From Uloborus plumipes (lineage: Eukaryota; Arthropoda; Arachnida; Araneae; Uloboridae), in the NCBI GenBank assembly GCA_038373865.1, contig JAXGGA010002188.1, forward strand, positions 1-64,000: a DNA stretch of 64,000 nucleotides, in the 5' to 3' direction. Below the pieces are notes generated by a model. It saw only the letters and a list, made by a program, of their open reading frames with translations. It ran no database searches and had not been told where the DNA came from. Made by a program: the position numbers and the translations under genes. Positions 23,515 through 35,560 of this stretch are shown one piece after another; the stretch's first letter is position 1; each line of letters starts with the position of its first letter.

Positions 23515-24248
23515 TGAAGACCAAAATTTTTTAATTAAAAAAATGATACTCACATGTCACAGGTCCAATATATTCATTACATTACTGAAGGAGAGACTAT
23601 TTTGGAATAGTGGTATGTCGAGTGTAAGCGAGTGGGGGGTAGGGGGGACACTACTCCTTCGCTTTTTCAGAAGAAGGGGGTCGAGTAGGACATGTCATTT
23701 CAAGTTTTCCAGGGGGGCAGGGGGGGAGCAAAGGGTTAGTAAAAACACACAATACAATAGCGACACCAGAAAAAACCCCATTAAACCCACGCCACCCCAC
23801 TTATATGTTAAATACACTTAATTTCATCAAAGGTCAGGGGGGGAATGTACCCCCCCCCCTAGATTGACAGGGCCTGTGAGGCCGGAGAATTTCCGTTCTG
23901 AGATGTCAATAACAGAAGCACTCTCTTTGAAGTGTTAAAATCATATAATAATTACCTTTATGACAATTAAACTTTTTGTAGTTAAGGATTGTTGTCCGGT
24001 GAGTACTTCTTGTTTATAAAAATTATAATTTCGCATAAACTTTCGTCTACATTTTTATTTTTATTTTTATTCATACAAAAATCAAACCAAACAACAATGA
24101 TAAATCGTAACATTTTAAAAGTTATGCCAAGATACATGCAGCAATAAATCAAAAAATAAACTGTCTATAAGGTAAGGTTTGTGCTCAATTGTATGAAACC
24201 CAGGACCGTCCGGGATAATACTGGAAGTATGGCAAGTCTAGTTAAGAT
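23515..24248. other. No gene recognised; G-rich tracts
   Basis: G-runs and C-runs at 23625-23650, 23710-23728 and 23837-23861 break up otherwise AT-rich sequence. The frame at 23543-23821 depends on them and is not credible. Confidence 0.35.
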
Positions 24249-25126
24249 CAGTGGTCGTAAGTAGCTCGCTACAAGCAGCGAAACTACTGTAGTAGCTACA
24301 TTTTTTACTAGTTCGTAGAGTAGCGCACTACTTTTTAAAAAAAGTAGAGTAGTGAGTAGCGCGATACAAAAAATAGTAGTTTGTAGCGATTTCTGGAAAC
24401 TACTTTTAAATTAAAAAAATAAATAAATAAATGAAAAATTTAAAAAAAAGAGAGAGAAGGAAAAATCAAGGTTTAATTGACTCTGACTGGTTCAAACCTT
24501 GCACGAGTACAACAGCGGACGCAATGAGAAATAAGAACCATAAAAATATGAGCTGATCCTTAGATACATCATTTTGACGAAATACATTCTATCTCTTACA
24601 TATAATTAGTTTATTTGGCATCATAGTTTTTATATTCCTTCAAATAATTTTCATGTTCCTATATTCCCTGGCAAGAAATAAGAAAGAAAATTGAAGGTTG
24701 AATTCTTTCAATCTTTCAACTTTTGAATCCTTTCTTGAGGCGAATATTCGTAAAAATTGTAAAAAAAATCTAAAAAGGACAAATTTTAGCAAAAAAAAAA
24801 AAAAAGGAACAAAAAGGAAAAGCAACAAATAAATTCAAAGACAATTCCTAGTTCTATTCCATATTTAAATTGGTTAATTTATTAATGTATACCACGTTTC
24901 TAATTTTTTCGGTCAATCCTCAAACGCTTTTATTTATTTATTTTTTTAAAGTAGCGAAGTAGCGACTACAATTCAAAAGTAGTTTGTAGTCGCTACATTT
25001 TAAAAAAAGTAGTTGTAGTTGTAGTTAACTTCATGTATAACAAAGTAGTTGTCGTTAACTACATGTATAACAAAGTAGTTGTAGTTGTAGTTCGATACAA
25101 AATAAATGTAGTTTTTCCAACCACTG
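24249..25126. mobile_element. Non-autonomous hAT element
   Basis: The ends are CAGTGGTCG on the left and CAACCACTG on the right. They are flanked by a perfect 8-bp duplication, GTTAAGAT, at 24241-24248 and 25127-25134. Eight-base duplications and CAGNG-type ends define hAT. Subterminal regions are crowded with AGTAGT, GTAGC and TTGTAGT strings (24260-24400, 24950-25110), the clustered transposase-binding repeats typical of hAT. The interior has no transposase. Confidence 0.85.
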
Positions 25127-25134
25127 GTTAAGAT

Positions 25135-27785
25135 ACAAGGTATTGGTTAGTTACCCGTTTCACCACAAGCATCTTTTTATCATCAGTTATTTTTTTTTAA
25201 ATTACAGTGCACACCGCTGGTGAACTGAACCAGTGGTTCATTGAAGCAGCCGCTTGAATAAATCAATTTTTAAAAAAGAGTACAAATTCCAGGCTGTATT
25301 TAATCAGCTGCTTTAATGAGTCAGCCGTTTTAATGAATTAAAACTGTTTAGAACAAATGTGATTAACAAAATTTGCTTACATTTTATTACATGCTTTTCT
25401 TTTTCTCTTTTTTTGCGTTAAATAACCAAATACTTTAATGAAATTTTAGTTAACTATAAAAATAATAATTTATTTTTGATACCCAAACTCGTTGAAATGC
25501 ATTGATTTTTTAATTACTGTTTTTTCTAGACAATTTTCTTTCTAATATTTTTTATTTTTCTTTTCAGAGTGAAAAATGTGGTTGTCTGCATTTCAAGATC
25601 TGTGCATCTCTTTGAAGTTTTATATTGAAAGAAAATTAATGCCTTTCATAAAAAACTGCATTTTAAACAACACATGCAAGATACCTTTTTGGAATTAAGA
25701 TTGGTATTCATACATGAATATATTATCAATCATTTTACAATGCATAATGTAATTTAAATTATTTTGCCCAGCTTTCTTTATCAAACCTCTATCAAAGTAC
25801 GAAAATTTCTACCTTTTTTAGATAATTTTTAAGATATATTTTTACACATTTAATATGAGAGAAAACATATAATGCTTTGTTTAAACACAAAGATATGTAA
25901 ACATTTTATAAACTCAATGTTGTTGTAAGCGATTCAAGCATATGTTTTGAACTACAACTGTTGTATAGTTACTGAATTGGAAGCTTTTATGCTACATTTG
26001 TTAAAATAGAATATTGAAGAATTTGTGATGTCTTTATCATAGCAAAATCAAAGGAATGAAGATAATTATTTTTATGGTGGAATTACCAATATTTCAATGC
26101 AAAGATGGCAATTGGTATTGTGATTTATATCGTAGAATAAATCATATTTTGAACGTAGAACATTTTGCAATGCAGTTCTATAAAATGTTTTAAAAAGAAG
26201 GAAGAATATAAAATACAAAATCATTTATTCATATTATTATAAGCATAAACTGGAATTTGTCTTCTGAATGTTTTAATGTTAAAAGATATCAAAAATTAAT
26301 GCCAATGCTTTTCCAGAAGTGAAGAAAAATTCAATAGGTAGCACTACTGAAATACTTTTTATGCAGTTTAAGATTCGCAATCTATTGAGTTACTGAATCA
26401 AATTTTTGTTATATGCTCAGTAATTGAGTTTTTTAACACCTCTTACTTTACTTAATTAGTTTACACCTGTCTTAAAAATACGTACAATCAAATGCATTCT
26501 AATTAATTTGATTAAATTAACCTATAAAGAGCAGAGTAAAGATCTTTTTAATGCAATATATGAACTAACTGATTTTAACTGCTTCAGAATCAAAGTAATA
26601 ATTCATGACAATCGAAAATAAAAGTAACTCAGAAAACAATTTCAAAATGAAATCTTTTTTAAAATAAGGAATTGTTTAAAATATGTTTCGTGAAAGAATA
26701 TACGAAATGCAGCGAGACTAGGGAAAAGTAACAGAGAGAAGTTACTGTCATACTGCATTAGAGCAGCAAGAACATCAAGATAATAATAAAAACTATAACA
26801 ATACTCAATAGCCATTATGAAGATTTCCGTATGACTATTGGATTCTAACTGGAATTTACAGAATATAAAAGGAAAACTTAAAATACAGTAATTTTGTCCA
26901 GACAAAAACAACTTTTGCTTCTATCCTCTTCATTTTAAAATAATACAAATATGAAATGCACTTTCATATACTTTTTCAATCACTGAAGCAAGAACTAGCA
27001 GTAACTGAGCAATTGAAGTGTTCCAGTTAAAATAAAATGACTCAGGATCCTAAAAAGGCCACGCAATTTGTTTAAACAACAAGCATGTATTAGAATTTAA
27101 TCAAAGGTTCGTGAAAAAATATTCATTTATAGTAAGATCTATGCAACTTTACACCGAGCTATTCTGCCAAAGGAAAATTCAAAGAATTTGTTTTTTTTTT
27201 TCAGCAGCATGCATACTGCATCATATCTAAGAACAATGGTAGTTAATATGAAGTTATCAATTTCAAGCATTGTGGATTTTGTAATCGGTTAATATGATCA
27301 TTAAGATTTCATGCGAGTACTCCAAGTATCATTTATCAAGAAGGTTTATAAAAGGATTCGGAATTTAAATTTTTCTTGTTTTTTTTTTTTTTTTTTTGAA
27401 TGTCAGTCCATTTGGTAGAATTTTTTTTTTTTTTAAAATACATATTAAATGTATCAAACAGAAAACAAATTACCTAAACACAAAAGGAAAAGTCATTTTG
27501 TTATTTATAAAAAAGGGTTGGAAAAGTTTGAATTTTATCCAATACTTTTCAACTAGTTTCCTGATTTATTATTGTACTTTTTGAAGACTCGTTTGTACAG
27601 AGTTGTAACTACGTTATCCACGAAAATACTGATGAGCACAGTTTACCATGTTAAACAATGCAAGTCATGTTATTAAAAAAGCTTTGTTCTAAAATAATTT
27701 AGGACATTACATTGCTAACATTTTTATGATTTTCCTGCAAATTGGGTAATAATAATAAAGAAATGCCATCACACAAACAGTTGAT
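25135..27785. other. No gene recognised
   Basis: Near the start (25206-25260) is a single pogo-like end (TACAGTGCACACCGCTGG, then GTTCATTGAAGC) without a convincing partner; 'aatgagtcagccgtttt' near 25316 may be its remnant. The rest is AT-rich and featureless apart from T-runs near 27190, 27380 and 27420. Confidence 0.3.
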
Positions 27786-28430
27786 CAGGCTATAATGTTT
27801 TATGAATAGACTGAGTTATAATAAATAAATACACGAAATACAAGTTCACCAAAGAACACATAATGGATAAGCGATTCCTTATAAGGAATGTATGGATTGA
27901 CTTATTGCATGTATAGAAGACTGAACTATTATATAAGCAAGGATGGATTTTTGAGTTATAATGAGTACATATATGGAATACAAATTCACAAAGAACATAC
28001 AACAATATAAATATCATGCAAAAGTTCATTAATTATAAGGAATGTATGAACTGAGACATTATATGCAAAGAATATTCAGCTAATATATGTGGATGGATGG
28101 ATTTTTTGTGTACGTGGAATGAATCAAATTTAGCACACGAATTGATTCGTACTATTGAATAGATGACTGATTTCTAACATTGAATGGAAGAATAGAATAA
28201 CAATACTATGAATAACTGGATACATAACTTGAAAACGATGTTAATTCATAACTGGTACATAAAAAAGTGATCGAAGCTATTTCTATTTTAAAGTGGTAAC
28301 TTAGTTATTATATTTCAAATACAGATTGAAATATGCTATTGAACAGATAACTGAGTTCTAATATTGAAGAGAAAGATTGACTTACAGTACTGAATAGGGT
28401 TATGGTTTATTGACAGAAAAAATGTGCTAC
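27786..28430. repeat. Decayed minisatellite
   Basis: Short phrases of the type 'gaatggatga', 'actgagttataat' and 'tattgaatagat' recur about every 30-60 bases with many changes, for example 27806-27822, 27890-27905, 28040-28056, 28153-28180 and 28333-28372. No exact period can be stated by eye. It ends just before the CpG-rich island. Confidence 0.5.
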
Positions 28431-28559
28431 TATATTATTTGAGCATAAAATTATTACCATAAAAAATCCGATTTAAATTTCCACCAGTGAAAATATTCAA
28501 AAAAAAAAATTGAGTTATTTTGACTGTAAGGAAAAATAAAAAAAAAAAAAAAAATCAAA

Positions 28560-29090
28560 CGAACCTCCGAACTTCTCCGACTGACCCCACAGGGAGAGAA
28601 TGATATCCAAGTGAGATAACACTAATCCTCTCGCCATAGTTTCTCAAGCACTTCTTGAGAAAAATCCGGCACCCAAAATGCTGTCGGATACGAGAAAGCG
28701 TTTCTCCGCCTGGCCTCGTCCACGACAGACTGAAGGGGGCTGGGGGCCAGAACTCTGACGGCGGGCCCCTATAGGACCAATGTGGGACCCCGGGGCCCCG
28801 CGATTGGTCGAGCGGGGCGCATGCGCACTCGCGGGGTCCGGCTTCAGCGCGCGAAGCAATCCTCGAGAAATCCGGCAAAGAGCCGAGTTCGCCGCACCGC
28901 GCCTGAATCCCTGGTTCCATCCGAACTTTGGCACCTTTGCTGTTCCTGCCAGATTCGATATAGAGAGGTGGAACAGGCATGATTCGCAGTATCCGGAATT
29001 GAGACTGTGGAAAGGCGCCGGGGGAGGTGGATTACCTTTTCGTCGCAGCGCGTTCCATGATGAGCTACAGGTGGGTGATTCGATTTTTCT
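28560..29090 (+). promoter_or_regulatory. CpG-island promoter with probable first exon
   Basis: This is the most GC- and CpG-rich stretch of the window. It holds a CCAAT box (28777-28781), an inverted CCAAT box (ATTGG, 28803-28807) and a perfect NRF-1-type palindrome (28817-28828), the combination of TATA-less housekeeping promoters. Downstream, a strong donor (TACAG|GTGGGT) has its GT at 29071-29072. Directly before it is ATGATGAGCTACAG (29057-29070), which could supply the first four codons (Met-Met-Ser-Tyr) or be 5' UTR. Open frames exist on both strands (plus 28780-29154, minus 28555-28980). They look like by-products of high GC, and no product is recognised. Transcription to the right is favoured by the donor, but a bidirectional promoter is possible. 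Downstream exons are not in evidence within the window. Confidence 0.6.
28817..28828. promoter_or_regulatory. NRF-1-type binding site
   Basis: GCGCATGCGCAC matches the palindromic NRF-1 consensus and sits 10-40 bases from two CCAAT boxes in the CpG island. Arthropods have an NRF-1 homologue, so the site is plausible, but its use is inferred. Confidence 0.55.
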
Positions 29091-29099
29091 TCGATTTTG

Positions 29100-30110
29100 T
29101 TCCCTCTTACAAGTGCCGTTTCGGCTAACACTTGTTTGCTGTGGAAATATCTAATTAATCTTTTATTTTGCTGTTGTTTTCAAGAGATAGGGGTTTACAG
29201 ACTGAGTGGAAAATTACTTTCACTAGCACTTAAACTAAAATTTATTTTGTTTTTAATTATATTCCTTCGTGCAAACATCGTTTCGACTAACACTTGTTAG
29301 CTGAAAATATCCAATTAATATTTGCTGTTGTGTTCAAAACATACGGGTTAACATAATAGATAGAAAATTAAATTCACTTGCACAAAAGTTAAAGTTTTAT
29401 TTTGGTTTATTTTTTTTCCCTCTCGTGCAAACACCGTTTCGTCGAACACTTGTTTGCTGGAAATGTTCAATTAATCTTTTATTTTACTGTTGTACTCGTA
29501 TTTAACAGAAAGGGTTAACAGAATGAATGAAAAATTAATATCACTAAAATTAAAATTAAGTTTAAAATTTTTCTTTCTCTCATGGAAACACCGTTTCGAC
29601 TAACTTGTTTGCTGGAAATATCTAATAAATCTTTTATTTTGGTGTTGTATTTCAGAGACAGAGGTTCAAAGACCGAGTGAAAAATTGAATCGACTAGCAT
29701 TCAAATATTATTTTGTTTAAAAATTTTCTTTCTCTTGTGCAAACACCGTTTCGACTAGCACTTGTTTGATAAAAATATCCAAGTACTCTATATTTTACTT
29801 TTTTTTATTTAGGATATAGGGGTTAACAGAATGAATAGAAATTTAAATTCACTTGCACTAAAATTTAAATTTTGTTCTGTTTTAAATTATTCTTTCTATT
29901 GTGCAAACACCGTTTCGACCATACTTGTTTGCTGGAAATATCAAATTAATCTTTTATTTTGATGTTATATTTCTCACAATGAACAGAAAATCAAATTCAC
30001 GGCACGGAAATTGAAAAATTCCTTTGCTTTAAATTTTATATTGTGAAGTTCAAAGCTTTGTTTCGGATTAATCGTATACTAGAAATCTTGAAGGGCAAAA
30101 TACCTAAATG
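29100..30110 (+). repeat. Tandem array of about 158 bp units, six to seven copies
   Basis: The phrase GTGCAAACACCGTTTCGAC, then ACTTGTTTGCTGGAAATATC, recurs at about 29113, 29271, 29425, 29581, 29737 and 29901, with a weak last copy near 30044. Each unit continues with 'taattcttttattttgctgttgt', 'ggttaacagaatgaatagaaaatt' and 'ttcactagcactaaa', and ends in a pyrimidine-rich 'tttctttctctt'. The pyrimidine tracts and AG strings resemble repeated intron acceptors, but no exon sequence is present between them. The array begins within 40 bases of the donor of the CpG-island exon, so it would lie in the first intron. Confidence 0.85.
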
Positions 30111-33100
30111 AAGTGTTTAAAAGTCAATTTTGGAAAAGATTTATTCGTTTAGATTTTAGCAAAGGAGCTCTATTCTTTTTCTCCGAAGCAATATAATCAG
30201 CAAATATCTTCCTCTCAAGTTTGTTTTACCTCATTTTACTTTCCTTATGTTTGATTTGAAATAAAAAAATGTTTTGTAGAAAAGTACAAAACATCTATAT
30301 GTATGCGTGAATTGCTTTTCTTCTCAAAGTATGATTCATAAAAAGTTTAGCACATATACAAAAATTTTGAAACGTATGCAAATACATTTAAACTTTCCCG
30401 ATATTGTCAGGTATTTCCCGAGTAATATTTTTCTTTTTTTTTTTTTTTTTTTTTTGTATGCAGTTTTTCACTTTCGAGTGATAACCTGAAGAATAGTTAC
30501 AGAAATATACTTAAGCCCTTTTTAGATATATTTGTATTTTGGACAGTATAAGCAATAAATAGTTACATTTAAACAGCTGATATTTACATATGTTAGATTT
30601 ACAAATGTTTTTCAATCATTGTTAATTTTACTTCTAATGTTAATCATAGATAATTGATTTTGTTATAAGAGAGCTTCAAATAAAATTGTATCAAAGTTCT
30701 TTCCACTGCTTTCTACGTTTGCAGATTAGTAGATTAGATTAAGTTAGTAGATTAGATTTGTGTACAATAACTAATATTCTGATGAGTCAAGTTCACTATT
30801 ATTTATTAGATACGTTTTTTCAGCAAAAATGTTTTGTGTCCTATGTGAGGCCTATAATGCTCCCTGTTTGAAATGTCAAGAAAATTCTTAATTTGAAGAA
30901 GCGAAAAATCGCCGGGTTTTGGTCAGCGTAAGCGAGCAGGGGTGGGAGACCCTAGTACTTCTTGTATTTCTCACTTAAACTCTTCTGTTTCGAATGTCCA
31001 TTTAACTCTGTTTCCAAAGCTGCTAATGGAAAATTCATTTTGAAGCCGCTCACTTCGTATGAATACATATCTACTTACTTCAAATCCGCATCAGAATAGA
31101 AGTTTCATACTTTTTGTAGCACAAGTATAATCTGATATACTTTTACATTGTAGAAGTAAGTTATTTATATTACTTTCCAACAGTTCGCTATTCTTATTCA
31201 CTCGTTCAGCATCCATTATTTTCTTTCAGTTTTAACTTACTAGTCATTTTTGCATTCTAAATCTCCATATACTCTCTCCTCGAAGAACTGTGGTCATTAT
31301 TATTATTATTTTTTGATATCCAATATCTTTCTTGACTTTTTATACATACATTATTTTCATTGAATACGTAAGCTGTCATTAGTGGGATAAAATGTCCGTT
31401 TTTCCATAAAATTACCCTCTAGTACAACTTTAAGCAAAAACTCCATGAGTTTACGTCAACTAATCTAAGTCGACTGTAGAGTTATTGAAGAAATTATTAG
31501 AAAATGTACGTTCCGTTTAATAGATTGAATCTAGAAAATAAATATATAAGAAAATGTAATATCTAGTTTTAAGTAGAAATTCTTTAGAAATTAGACTTCT
31601 TAAGCTGTCAATCGAGGTTAAAACACTATTGACAACTTGAGAGTTCATAAAAAAGTTACGTATATTGTTTGGCAGTTATTAAAATAATTTGTTCAATAAT
31701 TTCAAAGTGCAGGGAAAAAATAGCAAACTATATCTTTAATGTGTTTTTGAAGTGCATTTTCCAAACTTATCAATTTTATCAACAAAAGCTCCTCATATTT
31801 TAACACTAGAGAGAGAAAAAAGATACGATTTATATGCAGGAAAAGCACTGATTGTAAATGCAGGTAGTATATTTAAACGTTATATATACGAGTATATGGG
31901 AAAACATGCACGGGAGGTTATTTTCATTTTTATTAGTTTTAAGCGAATGTTCTATCTTAGAAAAATTATTGATTTAGTCCAAAAATAGCACTGGGTTTTA
32001 ATGCATACTTGTATTCAAAGAGAATGGAAATGAACTGTAGATATTTTTCGCAAGGGGTGTCTGCAAATGATATCACTGCATGCTTTGAGAGAGTATGCAG
32101 TGATATCATTCGCAGATATCACTTGCTTTGAGAGAGAAGGGGTTCGTGATATTGTGAAATTTCTGCAGCCCTGGTTTCTACAATGAAATAATGATTATTG
32201 AAATTATTTGTTCTTATTATCATTCTCTAGTTTCAGTTAACAATTTTGGCTGTGGGAAATAAAAGGAAATCTGGCGTGCTTTTTTTAGCATAAAGAAAGT
32301 GCTCCGAAAACGATTTTTATTCTAAAGAAAATTGTTTATTTATTAAGGCATTTTATATGTTATATCTTTATTTTCCAAAGCATATTTTTTTCTTTATTTT
32401 AAATTGTTAGCAGGTTATTTAAAATGAAATCTGAGGCATTTTGTTTTTACCCTAAATGAAGAACAACGAGCGAACTTATTTATTGATATCTTATTTATTT
32501 ATTTATTTATTGTCATTATTTTTTTGTCTTTTTGATAAATATTAGAGCATTTTTTCAAATGAAATATTAGTTGCATTATTTGAAAGGTGTTATTACTTTA
32601 TTTGTTCGTTTATTTATTTTTTATGCATCTATTTCATCAGATAAGAGGGGCATATTTTGCTATTAGAAATCAGCTTTTGATACTAAAAGTACGTCTGACA
32701 TACTTTTCAGTCTTAGCAAATTAAGAGAACATTGAAAACAGGTGCTAAAAAGTCGATGTTGTAGATGGTATATTGGAAAGTAGGTTTGTTTAGTTCTAGA
32801 CGGAAATTCTTGTTTAAACCTACCTTCGTTTTTTTGTCCAACGACTCAATTATCTTACTTTTTTTAAAACTAAATAGTTAATATTTCTGACGAAATGAAC
32901 TATTTTTATTTATTTATTTTTTTAAATTCATTTATTTATTTATCTATTTATTTTTTGCATGCACCCAAGTCAAACCGCTTTTATAATCAGCTTCATCATC
33001 AAACATGCTTAATACAGATATATGTAAGTTCCTGAGACAGCAATTTATTTCGTTAATTATATACATTACCTCTACAAAGTATGCTTACCTATTAAATAGA

Positions 33101-34006
33101 ATTTTGTAGTCAGTGGAGTTTAGTCAAGACGCAGTATCAATTAACAAAACACTCTTTACGTACTTAAAAATCATTAAAATATCGTTAAAACTTAAAAGCA
33201 CAGAATTTAATTATGAAAGGAATTTGAGTCTTTGAGCTGTATCTCCAAAGAAATTAATTAAATAAGACACCAATATCTTCAAATAAATTTTTAATAAGAG
33301 CCAAGATTTATGATTTTTTTATGTAACATCCTTTTAAAATTTATTTTCCTTAATAAACGAAGATTCTTTGGTTTCAATGTCATTAAAGTTTCAGCAGTTT
33401 AATATTTCATCGTCTCTGTAAATACACTTCAGGGTATTTTTCAAGTAAATCCAAGTGCTTTAGATTTCGTGAAAAACAAAAGAGAATTTTATTAGGAATG
33501 TAAGCAGTTTATGATTTTTTTCGCTAAAGAAATTGATGTTGGGAATGGAGTAAATATTTAAAATTATTTATAAGCTAAGAAGTATGTTTCATAATATTTT
33601 TTAATGAACATAATTGTGAAAAGCTTCGATTTTATACCTAGAAGAAAAAAGAAATCCACAATCACCAATAAAAGAAGCCATTAGGAGTGTTTTTGCGTTA
33701 CAAGATTCATCTCGGTGCTTTTTAATATTTGAAGATAACTTTCATTTTGGACAACGTGTAGAATTGGGGTATAATACTACTGATAGATATTTGGCTATGA
33801 CAAATTTGTAATTAGAAAGATATAAATAAATCAATGAATAAATAAATAAAAATAGTTTACCAAAGAATTAAAAAAGGATTTTTCAACCCTTGCAGACTGT
33901 TGATAAAAATTTGTTGTTTTCAAAAGCTTGAGTATCGCCGATTTGGTGAATGGGTCAAAATCACTAAAATGGTACAGATAATTTCTGACACTTTGAATTT
34001 TTTTAT
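30111..34006. other. No gene recognised; one perfect-looking hairpin
   Basis: Almost 4 kb of AT-rich DNA with TTTA-type low complexity at 32480-32650 and 32905-32960. The one structure seen is the hairpin listed separately at 32060-32116. None of the open frames shows recognisable protein. Confidence 0.35.
32060..32116. repeat. 22-bp-arm inverted repeat
   Basis: TCTGCAAATGATATCACTGC (plus AT) at 32060-32081 is mirrored at 32095-32116 with one mismatch, around a 13-base spacer (gctttgagagagt). A partial direct copy, GATATCACTTGCTTTGAGAGAG, follows at about 32115-32136, so half of the palindrome has also been duplicated in tandem. Confidence 0.75.
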
Positions 34007-34387
34007 GTTGTTTTTACAGTATAATACAGCTAATTTTAAAGTAATTTTACAGTAATAAACTGCAAAACTACTAATTGTACAGTAGTAAACTAAAATTGCT
34101 AGTTTACAGTAATAAACTGTAAAATTGCTAATTTACAGTTTATTACTAAGTATTTTACAGTTTTAAACTGGAACCTCTGCTGCCAGTATTGCACTGTTGT
34201 TTTTGCAGTATGATACAGCTAACTTTATGATAATAAACTGGAACATTGCGAATTTTATAGTAATAAACTGTAAAATTGCTAGTTTTACAGTAATAAACTG
34301 TAAAATAACTAGTTTTACAGTTTATTACTGTGCTTTTACAGTTTTAAACTGAAACCTCTGCTTTCAGTATTATACTGTAAAAACAAC
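34007..34387. mobile_element. Dimeric MITE built on TTACAGT-ATAATAC repeats
   Basis: A 21-bp perfect inverted repeat closes the element: GTTGTTTTTACAGTATAA (plus TAC) at 34007-34027 and its inverse at 34367-34387. A third copy with two changes (GTTGTTTTTGCAGTATGA...) at 34196-34216 divides it into two head-to-tail units of 189 and 192 bp. Each unit is filled with alternating 'ttacagtaataaactg' and its complement and closes with 'aaactggaacctctgct'. Non-coding; superfamily unknown. Confidence 0.7.
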
Positions 34388-34480
34388 AACTTATATTTTT
34401 ATTAAAAACAGTTCACTTTGTGCAAGAGTAAGTAAAAATCGAAAAACAACGTCTAAAAGCACAAAGGGGTCGAATTAAAA

Positions 34481-34527
34481 TCGGCAAACATGTTTCAAAG
34501 GCATAAAGCCTCCTTCTTCAGTGCCAA
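34481..34527 (-). ncRNA. Hammerhead ribozyme-like motif, minus strand
   Basis: On the minus strand the order is: helix I strand TTGGCA (34527-34522), core CTGAAGA (34521-34515), an imperfect helix II with loop TTTAT, core GAA (34496-34494), a very short palindromic helix III ACATGT, then T, then the returning helix I strand TGCCGA (34486-34481). CUGANGA...GAA with a helix I that closes, and a helix III too short to fold alone, is the arrangement described for Penelope-like element hammerheads. There is one extra base at the foot of helix II. Activity is not shown. Confidence 0.6.
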
Positions 34528-34552
34528 GCAAGAAATGGACAAAATTTCTTGC

Positions 34553-34599
34553 TTGGCACTGAAGAAGGGGGCTTTATGCCTTTGAAACATGTTTGCCAA
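34553..34599 (+). ncRNA. Hammerhead ribozyme-like motif, plus strand
   Basis: Helix I TTGGCA (34553-34558) pairs perfectly with TGCCAA (34594-34599). Between them are CTGAAGA (34559-34565), helix II with loop TTTAT (34566-34583), GAA (34584-34586), helix III ACATGT (34587-34592) and the putative cleavage-site base T (34593), giving a GUU triplet. This is the mirror copy of the motif at 34481-34527, with differences in helix II (GGGGGC for GGAGGC) and in the returning helix I strand. Self-cleavage is an inference from the motif order. Confidence 0.65.
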
Positions 34600-34647
34600 T
34601 TTTAATTCGACCCATTTGTGCTTTTAGACGTTGTTTTTCGATTTTTA

Positions 34648-35237
34648 ACTTATATTTTGCAGTGTACTAATTTTAGTAATTTCTGCCAACTAATTATATT
34701 TTACTCGCAAAACTTTTCCAAATGTCCTATTTCGTCATATAAAATGCCCCAAAATCAAAAAGCATTTTTCAACCTGCTACAACTTTCACACACTCTGATA
34801 TTTCTACATTAAGGCTAATCCACAAAAAGGGAAGTGTGGGTTTATTGATTAGAGAATATTTTTTGCCAATTGTTTGGGTGTGTTCAACCTACTTTTATGC
34901 GAAGTTACCTTTTAAATTATTAGGTGACAGTTTCAGCTGGGAGAAGAGATGTTAAGTTTTTGATTGGTGAGGATAAACGAGTTCTTGGGAGAATTTGAGG
35001 TTACCGCCCTAGTAATTACGCGCCCTAATTACTTTCCAAAAATGCTTTGGGATATTTCGGGAATAAAAGATGACGACGATATTTACAGATTTCTTTAACA
35101 GCAAAAGGAGTATAAATTAACTTACTTTTTACAAAGTAACTAATAATTTGGAGTTTATCAATTATCGTTATTATTTTTAACTTTATAAAAGATAGTACAC
35201 GAACCAGCTCCCGAAATAAAAGGTATAAAATTTTATA
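34648..35237. other. No gene recognised
   Basis: AT-rich. The phrase 'aacttatatttt' occurs both just after the dimeric MITE (34388) and just after the foldback (34646), which suggests the foldback was inserted beside it or came with a duplicated flank. Confidence 0.3.
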
Positions 35238-35560
35238 CAATGAACTCCCGATTATACGTGGAATAGGATGACATGGTAACGGCGGATATTCCGAAAAAAA
35301 GTAAAACAAAATACAAGTGTATGCAATAGTTCAAAAAATATATCATTATCAAACGTTTAAATTATTGCTAAAAATGGTAACAATAAATGAAAAAATATCT
35401 TTAAAAGCTAAACGCGATCAATTACGCACCCGCATTTTTCATGCATTTTGTAAATTATCCCCTAAAAAAGAGAGAGAGAGAGAGAGAGAAGGAGAGAAAA
35501 CAAAAGTGTGAAACACCAGTGGATAATCTGAACCACGGATAATTCGACAGCGGTTCATCG
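35238..35560. mobile_element. Decayed pogo-like MITE
   Basis: The left end after TA reads CAATGAACTCCCGATTATACG. The right end, on the minus strand, reads GATGAACCGCTG then TCGAATTATCCGTGG, resembling the pogo-type consensus CAGTGAACTCCCGATTATCCG. The right terminus is uncertain by a few bases. A GA microsatellite at 35469-35490 lies inside. Confidence 0.4.

Larger units (their letters stand above)
34434..34647. repeat. Foldback with 103-bp arms and 7-bp spacer
   Basis: Bases 34434-34536 and 34544-34647 are near-perfect inverses around GGACAAA. Each arm holds, in outward orientation, a hammerhead-like motif of the kind found in Penelope-like retroelements (listed separately). The structure therefore looks like two head-to-head retroelement fragments rather than an ordinary MITE. 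Confidence 0.85.

Noticed and set aside
28555..28980. 141-codon minus frame in the CpG island
   Set aside because: High GC suppresses stops on both strands here; the protein is Pro/Arg/Gly-rich with no recognisable domain. The island is better explained as promoter plus short exon.
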